DNA from: Bos javanicus
Taxonomy: Eukaryota > Chordata > Mammalia > Artiodactyla > Bovidae
Direction of reading: 5' to 3'
DNA length: 64,000 nucleotides
NCBI RefSeq assembly: GCF_032452875.1
Contig: NC_083879.1
Span: forward strand, 86,003,572-86,067,571
Under the pieces are notes generated by a model. That model was given only the letters and a program-made list of their open reading frames with translations. It was not told the DNA's origin and made no database searches. This document shows positions 43,583-55,559 of this stretch, piece after piece; the stretch's first letter is position 1; each line of letters starts with the position of its first letter. The position numbers and the translations under genes were made by a program.

Positions 43583-45540
43583 ACGTAGAAAGAACAGGCC
43601 TGGGAGGAGCCTACAGGCTTAACTTAAAAAAATTAATTCTCATTTTTAAATAAAATACTGCAAGATAAACAATTTGAGGACATGCAATAAACTTTGGCGG
43701 ATCAGTCCTTGTAGAGGCCCGGAATGGGTGGCGCTGGGAGCTTTTGTGTTACTATACGGGCTATTCTGAGCTCTCAGATCCTCCTCACTCCCAAGCCTGG
43801 GATCCGACAGATGTGGGAAGTGGCCCAGTGGCTTCTAACTTGTGTAAAACATAGCCAAAAATGAACAAAAGTAACCAAAAAAAAAGATGGGCTATCTCAG
43901 TATTCTTCCCCCAAATGGAACTGATTCCCTGAGTTTTTAGTCAGTGAACTGGGCAGTGGGAAGTAAAGCAAGTCTACTTCTGTCTCGGAGCCTGAATTCA
44001 CTTAAGGATTGCTGGAGGAGACGCAGGCACAGAAACGATGGGCATTTAATGAGCACGCAGGCGAGGGCTGGCCAAATCATAATGAGGAGAAAAATATTTG
44101 GAGGAGATACACACAGGTCAGAAGGTTCCTCAAGCCCCTCGGTTCAGCTGAAACAGATCCACACGAATGTCCAGCAGTACTAGTTGGCCAGTTTCTGAAA
44201 CAGCCAACCCACCCACAGGCGGGAGGACTCGGGTCGTCATGTGTAGGTCCCTGAGAAAGCACACGTCACCGTTTGGTGCCTGAGGCTTAAGGTACTGAAT
44301 CCAATCATTACTTTTTTTTTTCTCCCTGAAAAATGTAACTTTTAAATAACAGCATATTTATTCATTTGATTCTAATTTCCAATAACTGAAACGACATCCA
44401 ATTTAGAAGACTGCATCAAGTGATCCAAATACCTGAGTGCCCTTGTAATTAAATGTACTTTATCAAGCGCTGCCTGATTGACCGTTGACCCTCTCGGCTG
44501 CCCGGGGAGCCCACGGCTTTCGGCTGGCCGTGCGGGCCCTGGTCCGCGCTGGGCACCAGGTCTCCACCTCCACCAGCCGCACCGGTCTGCCCGGGGTCCC
44601 CAGGCTTGGGCAGTGGGTCACCGCGGGTGGATGCCGTGTATCCGTGCAGTGAGCAGGCGCGGGCCCCTCCTCATGGAAGCTGATGTGTCTGCTCTTGGGG
44701 AACCAGGTGCTGGGCCACCCAGCAAGATAGGAAGTGTCGGCGCGGGGTGGGGGCGGGTTAGACGGGCCCTGGGTTCTGGGACGAATTTTTATTTTTTCCC
44801 AAAACAACAGCAGCTGCTCTACATCCTGGGGCTGGGAGGGCAGTGGCGAGGTATATGTTCCTTTTCTTTTTTATTTTGAGAGTTGGCTTTGGCTGGTTTG
44901 CAGACATTCATTGGAGGATTGCAGAAGGGGATGCTCGTTTCTGGCTCCTTCCTGGACTCCAGCCCAGCGCCCTGCGGACGGGCTGAGGACTCCGCCTGGC
45001 TCTGGCTCCAGTCTTTGACTTATGACTCAAAGAAAGCTCAAAACCCCCAAAGGAGCCAGGGAGCCCCTAGCACCGTGTCTGCGGCATAGATTCAGTGTGT
45101 CGGGCTCCTGGGGAGCAGGGGGGCCCAGGACCAGTCCCAGGGTCTGCTGTCAGCGGCCCTCACCGAGGAGGCCTGCTCTCCACGCGGTGTCTGGAGCCTC
45201 ACTGCAGACCGGACAGGGAGCTTGGGAAGATGGACAATGGAAACAAGACCACCTGAGCCCTGGGGCCGCAGCCTCGGAACCACCTCTCCATCTGGGCGGA
45301 CGCAGGAGACCTTAGGAAGAGCCAGGTTGGCTGGCGCAGTGCCGCTGTGAGACCCTCGAAGGCCAGGCCGTCTGTGGGCCAAGCGTCCTTAGAGCAACTG
45401 AAACCGTTAGCTGTGAACCACACTCAGGGTTCAGTGAAAGGTCTGACGTGATCTCGAGAGCAAGTGCTCAGTGTTCAAAACAGGTTAATCACATCCATGA
45501 GACCTTGGTAACCTCTTGAGAGAACAGTTCGAGAGGGGAA
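43583..45540. other. Unique DNA with AT-rich tract and CpG-dense block
   Basis: 44280-44480 is AT-rich (cttttaaataacagcatatt, ccttgtaattaaatgtac), a candidate noncoding element. 44461-44785 follows directly with about 25 CpG in 325 bases. No exon is recognised in either. Confidence 0.4.
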
Positions 45541-45700
45541 TGTATGTGTCGGCGCGTGCGTGTACACGCGCGTGTGTGAACATGTGCTCTGCACAGCACG
45601 TGTGCACACATGCACACAAGTATTCACGCATGTCAGCAAGGGCATGTGCACACGCTTAGGTGTATGTGTGCTGTGGGCGGCACGTGTGTACACACGATTA
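45541..45700. repeat. Degenerate CA/TG-rich tract
   Basis: Alternating purine-pyrimidine words (cgcgtgcgtgtacacgcgcg, gtgcacacatgcacac, cacgtgtgtacacacg). Z-DNA-prone composition. Confidence 0.75.
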
Positions 45701-46349
45701 TAGATGAAGAAATGGAGGAAGCACCTGGCCGGAGCCCTGGAGGCGAGCGTGACAGTCACTCGGCGTCTGCCTTACGAGGAGCCCGCTGTTTTGGTGATGT
45801 TTTAGACCCGAGCTCAGCCGCTGATGGATGGTTTGCTGCCAAGAATCGTTGTATCGTTCTGGCAGGTGGGGGCCCCGGGGGCCGGCAAGGCCCGAGGCTG
45901 GTCAGCAGGGTGGTGCCCTCCTGCCCTGCCTGTCTCTCCAGAGCCTGTGCTGCCAGCGCGGGACCGCTGCTTCAAGACCTTGCAGTCTGAAGGGCAGTGT
46001 GCACACTCACTCGGCAAAACGCCCAGGGATGACTGCCTCTGATGCTCCAGTGAGCCTCATGGCTCTCCGGAGCACAAGCGACCCGGTTCCTGTGGGGCCC
46101 ACGTGCTCCGTTAGGGGGACAGATGTGCTCAGAGCAGGCGGTGGTGGCAGACCCATGGCGGTGGGTAACTTCTGGACCTGCGGGAGGGCTTCCCCAGATG
46201 ATGTTGTCGGGAAGGTAAGTGTGTGAAGCAAAAAGTGGTAGATTCATGGAAAATAATTGATCCTTAATTTCTGGAATGTGAATTAGAATTAGGTCCTCTC
46301 TTGCAAGTGACTCTTAGCATTTTATGGTGAAGTATCTGGGCAGATTACA
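45701..46349. other. Unique GC-rich intergenic DNA
   Basis: No recognisable feature. Confidence 0.4.
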
Positions 46350-46590
46350 AAAAGGACGTTATGCTACAAATGCGTGTGCCCATCACCAACCATAAAAAGT
46401 CAACCATAGCGAGCAGTCCCTCTGCCTCTCTGCTCCCCTTCCCTAGAGGTGACCACTATCCTGAATTGGGTGCATGCGGAAAGATTGTGCAAATAGAGCT
46501 CGGATACCTTTGCGCTTCTTGGTGACGCCCAGCATCCTGTTTCAGAGACTCCTGTATGGCGGCGGCAGGAAGCTTTGGCTCATTCGTCTC
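46350..46590 (-). mobile_element. Old L1 3' fragment
   Basis: Antisense L1-like words: cccatcaccaaccataaaaa, ccctagaggtgaccactatc, ctgaattgg, and an agcatcctgtttcagagact stretch matching the region that usually precedes catccatgttg. Heavily diverged. Confidence 0.5.
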
Positions 46591-47284
46591 ACTGGTCTTG
46601 TTTTACTTCAAACAAATGGGCCACAGCTTGTCTCCTGATTGGCTAATTGACGGACAGAGAGGTAGGACCAACTTTTTCCCAGTGTCCGCAGTACGGTAGT
46701 GAGTAGCTCTGTACATACAAGCAAGTTTCTCTGGGTTTGCTGGGTCTTGGGGACGTAGCCCTTTACCTTTTCCAAGTACCGCCTTTGTTTTCTAAATCTC
46801 TGGGAGAGCTTCAGTGCCGGAGTCAAGGGCCTGTGCCAACGAACAGACACACTTCAGAGCAGCCTCAGGAAGGGAGCAACTTCATCCCTGACGCTTCGTA
46901 AATGACGAGCCGGGCGAAGATGCCGTGTGTCACGGGCTGATGCTTGCCAGAGCTGGGGTCCCTCACCTGTCTGATTCAGAGAATGAGCTCCAGTGACTCA
47001 GCTGCTCCCTGAGACCCCGGGTCCAACCCCCGGCTGAGTGACTCTGCAGAGGTGGGCACCAACAGAGCCCTCCTTTTCCAAGACCGGTGCTGACGTTCTG
47101 CCAGCTTGGCCCTGCCCATCTCCTGGGGCTTGGCCCTCTGCAGAGGGGAGCAGCTGGCAGAGGAGCGGAACCCCACACCCACGCTCCAGGGCGGGGGCGC
47201 CTGGGTGGCCCTGGAGCAGGGCTGTCTGCTGTCCTCTGCTCCGACGGGCTGGGCACTGTTCTGGGGGCAGGCCAGCCCTGGGCG
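46591..47284. other. Unique intergenic DNA
   Basis: No recognisable feature. Confidence 0.4.
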
Positions 47285-47485
47285 GCCTTGAGTCTGGGCC
47301 GAGTCCTGGCTTGGTCACTCACTCTGTGAACACAAGCGAGTCACTCACTCTTTCTCGGCGTATCCTCATCTGTGGAATGGGGCCAATAACGCATCTTTCT
47401 CGGACATTTTTGTAAAGAGGAGTTGAGATAATCCACCGAGGCCCTTAGCACAGTGCCACCAAGGATGCTGTCAATACAGTTCACC
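47285..47485 (+). mobile_element. MIR SINE
   Basis: Ancient mammalian MIR in sense: gagtcctggcttggtcactc, then tcctcatctgtggaatgggg with caataacgcatc, gttgagataatccaccgagg, and cccttagcacagtgcc. Confidence 0.75.
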
Positions 47486-47529
47486 TGTTCCTGTGATCAC
47501 ATCAAATTGGAGGAGACGGCAGAAGCCCC

Positions 47530-47640
47530 CCATCCCTCCAGTTTATGCAGGAGGAGAATGAGAAGGTAAAGAGACTCGCCAACAATTACAGATTTAATGG
47601 TGGAGCTTCAACCAGGCTTTAACTCCATCCCTCCATCGTC
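47530..47640 (-). mobile_element. MIR SINE fragment
   Basis: Antisense MIR-like order: tttatgcaggaggagaatga, ggtaaagagactcgcc, aattacagatttaatggtgg, agcttcaaccaggctttaac. It faces the sense MIR at 47285-47485. Confidence 0.5.
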
Positions 47641-48004
47641 TTCCACCATCCGTCCATCTACCCACCCACCCCGCCATCCCTTCACTCCACAGTCGTTTAT
47701 TAAACAGCTGGGTGTCAAGTGTTGTCAATGGTGACTCCTAGATGAAGCTCGTGGTTCCAGGTTGGAGCCTGTCTTGGCTTCATGGGAGGGAGCTGACAGA
47801 TGGCTAACTGTCCTGCCGTGTTCCACAGGCACAAGCCAGGTTCCGAGGAGAGAGGGGGCCGCTTCCCAGCCTGGGTGGGGCGGAAAGAGGGTCAGGAAAG
47901 GACTTCTGGGTCTCAGACGATGGGGGCTGGCGCTAACTCAGTCCAGGAGAGTGTGTGCGTTTGTCTGGCAGCGGTCTCAGCCGATGTGGGGGGTGTACCT
48001 TGGT
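47641..48004. other. Unique intergenic DNA
   Basis: A short (CCAT)-rich stretch at 47625-47680. The remainder is unremarkable. Confidence 0.4.
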
Positions 48005-48165
48005 CCAGGAGAGTGTGATTTTTCCGGCAGCGGCAGCACCCCTGGGAGGCTGTTAGAAATGCGGTGTCTCAGGCTCCATCGCAGGCCGCCCGCATCAGGA
48101 TCTGCATTTTCACAAGATGCTGGGGAGGTTCATGTGCACATTCAAGTTCAAGAGTGTCTGCCCCA
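48005..48165 (+). mobile_element. MER5-like (hAT-Charlie) DNA transposon
   Basis: Words in family order: cggcagcacccctgggaggc, tgttagaaatgcggtgtctc, aggctccatcgcaggccgcc, catcaggatctgcattttca, caagatgctggggaggttca, tgtgcacattcaagttcaag. Non-autonomous, with no coding capacity. Confidence 0.72.
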
Positions 48166-49205
48166 CGCCGGGCGCTGTGCTCCCTGTCGCTCCTGGAGGC
48201 GCCTGGCAAACACGAGGCTTGGCGGGATTCTGATACAAACTCCTGCATCCTCCCTGGTTACTGGGGTGCGCGCACAGTCTCCCTGCTCGTCTGACCTCCT
48301 GCCTAAAGCATCACAGCCCAGGAGCGGCTAAGGCACTTCCTCTGTGTCCTGCAGGTTCATCAAAAGGCACACCATGAGCAGAACAAGGGTTTGGTTTCCA
48401 TGAAAAGCGGTGAGAATAATACACAAACGAAACGGCCTCTGTTTCCTTCGTCTGAGCAGGACTCTCCCCAAGGGAGGGGACGGGCACCCGTGTGCCTGGG
48501 GGTCTCCTCAGCGTGGCCTCGCCTGCGGGCTGTGTCGGGCGCGTTCGGAGAAACCTGGCCAGATGGAGACAACAGAATGAGGCCTCAAGGAATAAGACAT
48601 TATTGACTTCTGAGAGCACGCATCAGATGAATCGATCTGCAAACCAAATGTTGACCAGTGAAAGGCTATGGTCAATATTTCACCTTGAAGGACAACACGC
48701 TTGGACGGCTCGCAAAAATATGTATTCTTCCGTGCATTTTGGAGGCATCTGTTAGCAATCTGTGAGAAACAGTTGAGAGTTTTCACAGGAGGGGGTGGCC
48801 CGTGCCAAAGTGATGAGCTGAAGTTCTGTGTCGGCTGTGAGGTGTGGGGACAGAAACCAGGGAGCCGGGGCCCTGGGGAGGGCCTCACGCTTCTCTGCTC
48901 ACCTTCCCGTCCTGAGTCCACTCCCTGCTCTGCCTCTGCTGACACCAGTTTCCCGAATAAGCAGACCCAGGTCAGCGGACACCCTGCCTTCCGTGGGGGT
49001 GTCACCTCGAGGAGCCGCGCGGTGGTTTGTGGAAGCAGAGGTGGCTGTGGGCGGCCATAGACATCCCGCAGGGCCCGGCCAGTCCCACCTGCTCAGCGGG
49101 CTCTCCACACACTCGGCTTTCCTAAGGGTGGAAACCCTGCTTCTGAGTACCTGGCCTTTGCACCGGCTCCTTCCTCTAAAGCATCGTCGCAGAGCTCTTG
49201 CATGA
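48166..49205. other. Unique intergenic DNA; candidate regulatory tract 48580-48790
   Basis: 48580-48790 has a compositional style like the other candidate noncoding elements (gatgaatcgatctgcaaacc, ggtcaatatttcaccttg). Flanks are GC-rich. No exon is recognised. Confidence 0.35.
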
Positions 49206-49411
49206 GGGCTCAGGTGCGTCCAGCTCTTTGCGACCTCAGGGACTGTAGCCGCCAGGCTCCTCTGTCCACGGATTCCCAGGCAACAGTACTGGAGTGGGTT
49301 GCCATTTCCTTCTCCAGGGGAGCTTCCTGACCCAGGGATCAAACCTGTGTCTTCTGTGGCTCCTGCACTGGAGGCAGATTCCTTACCACTGAGCCACCTG
49401 GGAAGCCCATC
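49206..49411 (-). mobile_element. Bov-tA SINE
   Basis: Antisense, near full length, from gtgcgtccagctctttgcga to gagccacctgggaagccc, with small internal deletions. Confidence 0.87.
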
Positions 49412-50096
49412 ACATACTTCTAGTTCCTGCCAAAATTTCCAGAAACTCACACGTGCTTCAAACGAGGGAAGGTTATTCTTGATGCTGTTTGGAGCTTCAC
49501 CGAGAGTGGGGTCACTGTGTCGGAAGTTCACTCTGAGCATCCTGTGCCCCCGTCTCCAGCAGTCACAGTCTCAGCAGTGGGAGTGTCAGTGCAGACATGG
49601 GGTGACCTCACTGTGCCTTTGGGGAGGTCACACCAGGAGCTGACGTGTCAAAGTGCACAGTGTTCACATTACCAGTATCTTCCTTTCACATTATTAGGGT
49701 GTTGTGTTGATTTTTTGAAGCTAACTGGGGTAGATTTTACAATGTATTATTTCTTTTCAAGATAGCACAGGAGTTTGTGAAACATTTCATAAAATAGGGC
49801 CTGGGGTCTGAGTGGGCCGAGCCCCCTGTCTCAGGCAGCCTCTAGAGCAGGCGGGCAGTTCTCGTCTGCTTCCTGTCGTCCTGCCCCGGCCCACCTCCTT
49901 CGGGAACTCAGAACGTGTCCAGGGTGTGCAGTGGGGCGGGGCGCTCCCTCCCTCTGGGAATAGGCTCGTTTTTGGCCCTTCTCCTCACTGCGCTCTGCTC
50001 CCTCCTGAGCCTCTTCCTTCCCTCTCACATTCCCACCGTCATTCTCATTCAAATACCTGAAGAGACGGTTTTTCGGTTTTTCGTATTACATCGTAT
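49412..50096. other. Unique intergenic DNA
   Basis: No recognisable feature. Confidence 0.4.
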
Positions 50097-50393
50097 GTTG
50101 TTATTCAGTAGCTCAGTCGCGTCTGACTCTTTGAGACCCATGGACTGCAGCACGCCAGGCTTCCCTGTCCTTCTCCATCTCCTGGAGCTTGCTCAAACTC
50201 ATGTCCATCGAGTCGGTGATGCCATCCAGCCATCTCATCCTCTGTCGTCCCCTTCTCCTCCTGCGCTCAATCTTTCCCAGCATCAGGGTCTTTTCAAATG
50301 AATCAGTTCTTCGCATCAGGTGACCAAAGTATTGGAGCTTCAGCATCAGTCCTTCCAGTGAATATTCAGGACTGATTTCCTTTAGGATTGATA
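50097..50393 (-). mobile_element. BovB LINE 3' fragment
   Basis: Antisense BovB 3' end with a short (TTG) tail at 50096-50103. 5' truncated near 50393. Confidence 0.87.
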
Positions 50394-53320
50394 TTTATTA
50401 TGTCATACATGTCAGCTGTCATGACATCATGGGACACTCATAGTCCCTTCCTTTTTGGTCTATGTGGTCACGTGGTTATTATAGAATGTGTATGTTTGGT
50501 TCTTCTGTTATTTATAGTTTCAGACATTTATTATCTATTCTCATTGACCTTATCATTCAAATGATATCCATTCTAAGAAACACATAAGTAAGCATTAGTT
50601 GATGACCTACATCAGAATTTAAGTCGTGCTTCACAATAAAGTGGCAAATGTAAGCTGGCTGAGTCATTACAAAATTGCCTTTGATTTTACTCTTCTATGT
50701 ACCATTGGATATTTTTAACTTTAAAAGCTTCCTTTGCTTCACTTTTTCTTTCAAAGCGTGTAAGGTCTTTATCGTGGATCTCCTATAATGATCGAGGCAG
50801 TAGGCTGTTTTGGTTCGTGAATTCCTGTTCACTACCCTCTTCAACCTCCAGCCTGCGTTTCCAAGTGTTTGGTGACGGGAGAAGGCGGCGCCATAAATAA
50901 ATGGAAGCCGGGGCGGAGGAGGCCCATAAGAGGCATTTTCCGGGAGAGACTCAGGGCACCTCTGCCTGCTGGTCTGAAACCTCAGTTCCCGGCTCGTCCT
51001 CCGCAAGAAGGAGGACCCCCGTCCCTGCTCCGCTGTCCTGGGCAGGGTCGTCTCAGATGAGGGCAGGCGGCTGGCTGGGGCGGCCTCCTGCAGTGTGGAA
51101 GCCCTGGGGGTCTGCCGCTGGGGCCCCCTTAGCCCGTATCAGCTCCCCATCTGTGCAGAACGGGCGGGACCAGACCCCGCGTCTCCCGCCCAGACCATGC
51201 GGTGCGGCGCCTGCCGCAGCCTCGGGCTCAGGTCCCAGGCGGGAGGACCAGAGCCAGGAGGTCAGGAGAGGTATCACGTGCGGCCCGGGTGGCTCCTGAG
51301 TCCCTGAGCTGATTTTTAAAACAAGCAAGACTTTTCAGGCAGAGAAGCAGGAGACGGGAGGTGCGCTGGGTGGGCGGTGGGGGCAGCGTGTGCAAAGGCC
51401 GGGGGTCCCAGATGGGGCGGGTGCCTGGTGAGAGCAGGCGGTGAGCCTGGCATGCACCTGGTCCGGCAGGCTCGAGGTGAAGGCAGTCTTTGTGTCAGGA
51501 GGACAGTCTGGGCGGCCTGGGGGCTTGGAGCAGGGCGCCAGGAGCGGAGGACACATGCGTGAGACGCCTGGGAGCTGCATGAGGCGGTCCATGCTGGTGC
51601 GTCTGCGGAGGGAACGTGCAGGGGGGCAGGTCAGGTTGGAACCCAGGATTTTGCCAGGGGGTCAGATGAGTTCCCAAGTTCAAGTCCTGTCCTCAGTTTG
51701 CCATCGTGACATGCAGGAATTATCCTTTACAATTTCATCTCAAATGTCTGGTTACCTTTTGGAATTTGAAGGCACACTTTGTCCTTTTTTTCACCCACGG
51801 TGTGGACGTGCTTAAAGATGTCACCATCCTCCAGAGTCTTAGTGAGTCTCAGAAGTGGCTTCTAACTTGCCTTAAAGAAGTACATCCTCCATAAATAGCA
51901 AATTTGGCAGAAAAGCTGGGCAAGGTCCCATGACTGCATAAAAACTAGGGTTCGTTTTACATAAAATATCAGGTTGGTCTTTAAATAGCAGTCTCAGAAG
52001 CACAAGCCATTTTATTATCCATTAAGTCAGTTAGCATCCACTATCCAATTTTTCAAAGTTATTTTCCCCAGAGGGGCTGCCGATACACAGTATTCTTGCC
52101 AGAAGGGTGGTGGGAGGAGAGGGGAGAAGTTGCTGAAAGAATCAGCGAGCAATCTCTTGTTGCATTTGCTTTTGAATTTAGGGAAAATGCAGATATCAAG
52201 TCTGAGGCAAGAAGTCGAAAGGAAAACCCTTAGATGCTGTGGTAAGGCTGCGTTGGGTGCAGTTTAGGGAGTTTTCTGCTTTGCTGCCCTCGTCTCTACG
52301 TGTGGCACCTGCCGTCATAAATCCATTACCCGGTCCCCACCGTGAGTGGGACCCTGATGCAGCTGAGAAAGAAGCTGTGATCCGCAGGCCAGCTAGAGCC
52401 CTGTCCGTCTGGGAGACTGTGTCTGCCACCGCTTGCTTATCGTAACTCACAGACCCTCTAAAGAGCTTGCTAGAGGCCCTTGGACTTGGAGACCTTGTTT
52501 ATAATTTTAAAAGGCCGAAAAGGCAGGGGTCAGTTTTTCAGGAGCCTTCAAATACCCTAAATGTGCATGAAAGATTGAGTATATATTTTCATAGGCTTTC
52601 TGTGTTTTGAGGCGAGAATCCAGTATTTATCAGATTCTCAAAAAGGCTAGTTCTTTGCAGCAGAAACGGGAAGAACACAGCACCAGTGTCGCAGTCTTGA
52701 AAGAGGATACGCGGACTCCAAGTGCAAAGTTGCAGGTCATCCCAGCGACCCCTGGTCAACGTGCTGCCCATGACGGGGCAGTCATGTGCAGGCCCCGAGG
52801 AGCGGAGCTGGGCTCACCGCAGCTCCGGGGGGGTGGCTCCCTCCAGCCAACTCCCTCCGAGCTTGGCCTCCGAGGCCGAGCCTCAGCAGTTGGAAACGTG
52901 CGCGTGTCTGTGACTGCTGAGCGTCTGTGGATGGCGTGTCCTGGGGGGCCCGTGGGGCCCAGGGTCCCCCGACACAGAGGGGGGCCCGTGTGCACTCCCG
53001 GCTGCCCCTGGGTCACAGACATTCAGGTTTGCCTGGGGCTGTGGGAAGCCTCCTGCCAGTCGAACTGCCTCGGGACCCTCTCTTCTGGGGTGTGGACCAC
53101 TGGGGGTTGTGTGTGAGTCGGGAAGAGCTTTCGAGAAGCTGGAGTCCTTTGTGTTCCTTTAGTCAGGGATCAAACACCAAGGTCAATCCTCAAGGTCAAG
53201 CAGGACCGTGTGAACTGGGGCACTGGGTGCCCCTTCCCACCCAGTGGGCCTGACGGCCAGAGCGTCAGCCTGTCCATCTGGTTAATGCTTTGGTCTGGTT
53301 TAACGGTCCTGATCTTTGAC
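50394..53320. other. Unique intergenic DNA
   Basis: AT-rich 50394-50800 (possible regulatory or old repeat sequence), then GC-rich 50860-51690, AT-rich 51700-52200, and GC-rich 52740-53130. Frames up to 169 codons lack recognisable domains. No repeat family identified. Confidence 0.4.
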
Positions 53321-53550
53321 AGAGGCTTCCCAGGTGGCGTTAGTGGTGAAGCACCTTTCTGCAAAAGTGAGAGACGTGAGACCCGGGTTTGATCTCTGGG
53401 TCGGGAAGATCCGTTGGAGAAAGCAATGACTACCCGCTCCAGTACTCTTGCCTGGAGAATTCTATGGACAGAGGAGCCTGGTGGGCCGCAGTCCAGGTCA
53501 CAGAGTCGGTCGGGACTGAGCGGCTAACACTCTCCTTTTCACTTTTTCTT
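53321..53550 (+). mobile_element. Bov-tA SINE
   Basis: Sense Bov-tA with a mutated head (gtggcgttagtggtgaag), B-box-like gggtttgatctc and body to gtcgggactgagcggctaac, extended by a ctccttttcactttttc tail. Confidence 0.87.
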
Positions 53551-53795
53551 ACGGACTCAGAGATGACAGCTGTGGAGTCCGTGGGTGGCCAGCAGACCCT
53601 GGAGTCGGGAGGGTGAGTGTGGGCGTGGTCCCAGGCTGGGAGTGAGCAGGAGGGCATGGCTTCCGAGGCTGGTGCCGCCAGCAGGGGCGGCTGTCTGTCC
53701 CCACTTGGCATGTCGTTTTATGCCTCCCCTTGGCCGTTCCCCTGTGTGGACAGCGCTCGGCCTGCCTGCGGGTGTCCGCTGACCACGCACTGGTA
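53551..53795. other. Unique intergenic DNA
   Basis: No recognisable feature. Confidence 0.4.
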
Positions 53796-53955
53796 AAGGC
53801 TCAGGGAGACGCCCCCCTCTCCCGCCCCTGCCCCAAGGCTCAGGGGAGACGCCCCCCTCTCCCGCCCCTGCCCCAAGGCTCAGGGGAGACACCCCCCTCT
53901 CCCGCCCCTGCCCCAAGGCTCAGGGGAGACGCCCCCCTCTCCCGCCCCCACCCCC
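53796..53955. repeat. 40-bp G-quadruplex-type minisatellite, 4 copies
   Basis: Units start at 53796, 53835, 53875 and 53915 (aaggctcagggg...). On the minus strand each unit carries G-runs of 4, 4, 3 and 6 separated by 2, 1 and 3 bases, which meets the usual quadruplex pattern. The plus strand is correspondingly C-rich. Confidence 0.93.
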
Positions 53956-54663
53956 TTGGATCTCTCTCTCAGCCCCTCTTGCGGGCGCGTCACTTCCCAC
54001 CTGACTCTGGTTCCTCCCCTGCACCTTCCGGCCCTGATGTGCTGTGATGCTCTAAGATGCTTGCGTGGATCTTAGCACTTCTTGAGCACCTCTGGGAAGG
54101 CAGATGTTTTGTATGGTGGGGCACCAGGGGAAGGACAAGCTGATGGGAGTCCTTGCCATTTGCAGGTAATAAAGGAGTTATTGACATTTTGTGTGCATGT
54201 ATTCACTTGATTTTTACTACCTGTGAGCCAGGTTTTAATGGGGTTTTTGTATTGGATAAAGTTTGTGATCTAAGCAGATTGTAGGATTAAGTTTCAGAAT
54301 CCAGTGGAAGCAGCCGTTATTGGTGGCTGAATGAGTCTTTGATAAGCCTGAAGACTCATGCCAATGGTGATCCTGGCTTTAACTTGACAGATTGTAAAAC
54401 AAACTCTCTCTCTCTTTTTTTAAAAGCATTTCTCCGAGTGAATATTTTGGAGTGTAATTTCAGGTTAAAATATAAAATATGTGTTACCTTTCAACCTAGC
54501 AATTTCTTGTCCTGGAAATTATTGTAGGAAGAGAAACAAGAATATGCACAAAATTTATATGATAATATACTCATAGTGCTATTTATAATTGCTAAAAATT
54601 AGACAGCCTAAATGTTTATTTTAAAGATAAATGAAGATACCTGACGAATCCATGAAGGCCTAT
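53956..54663. other. Unique intergenic DNA
   Basis: AT-rich from 54180 (54400-54625 especially). A diverged old repeat is possible but not identified. Confidence 0.4.
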
Positions 54664-55076
54664 GTTTTGTTCAGTCGCTCAGTCGTGTCTGACTCTCCGA
54701 CCCCATGGGCTGCAGCACTCCAGCCTTCCCCGTCCTTCACTATCTCTCAGAGTTTGCTCAGACCCATGTCTGGCGAGTCGGTGGTGCCACCCAACCATCT
54801 CATCCTCTGTTGCCCCCTTCTCCTGCCTTCAATCTTTGCCAGCGTCAAAGAACTTTTCCAATGAGTCAGTTCTTCACATCAGGTGGCCAAAGTATTGGAG
54901 CTTCAGCTTCAACATCAGACCCTCCAATGAACACCCAGGACTGATCTCCTTCAGAATGGACTGGTTGGATCTCCTTGCAGTCCAAGGGACTCTCAAGAGT
55001 CTTCCCCAACACCACAGTTCAAAAGCATCAATTCTTCAGCGCTCAGCTCTGACCTCCGTACATGACCACTGGAAAC
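54664..55076 (-). mobile_element. BovB LINE 3' fragment
   Basis: Antisense BovB 3' end (gttcagtcgctcagtcgtgt to catgaccactggaaac), 5' truncated. Confidence 0.87.
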
Positions 55077-55559
55077 AACGCGAATTTGTGGGGGACGTAA
55101 GCTGCCGCCCGTGACGGTAATGCTGCGGGGCATTTCGGGGAAGGGCTTGAGGAAGGTCCACACTCATGATGGCGCGGTGGCTGGGCGTATCTGCACAGCC
55201 GTCTCTCCTGGCGTTCCTACGCGAGCAGCCTGATGCGTTCTACTTTTGCTGCCTGTCAGCACCCGCAGCTTGTTCCAAGCAGCTCTGCTGGAAAGCCCAC
55301 CTGAGCGGAGGGCTTCTCTGGAAGGCCAGCTCTGAAATCCTTTCCATTGTTGGTGCAAAACCACCCCGGGGAGGAACCCCAAGCTCTCGATCTAAAGAAC
55401 AATTTCTGCTTCTTTATTTAGAGCCGCTGGTGGTGATATCGAGCGAGGCCAACGTGGTCTTTTTCCCCCCAGGTTCCCTTCTTCGTGCTGCCTGGGGAGT
55501 GGGGGGCTGGGGGGGTGCAGATCTCAGAGCTGCGGCCCCAGGCGGGAGGCGCCGAGTGG
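55077..55559. other. Unique GC-rich intergenic DNA
   Basis: CpG-containing unique sequence. A 135-codon frame (55166-55573) shows no recognisable domain. Confidence 0.4.
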
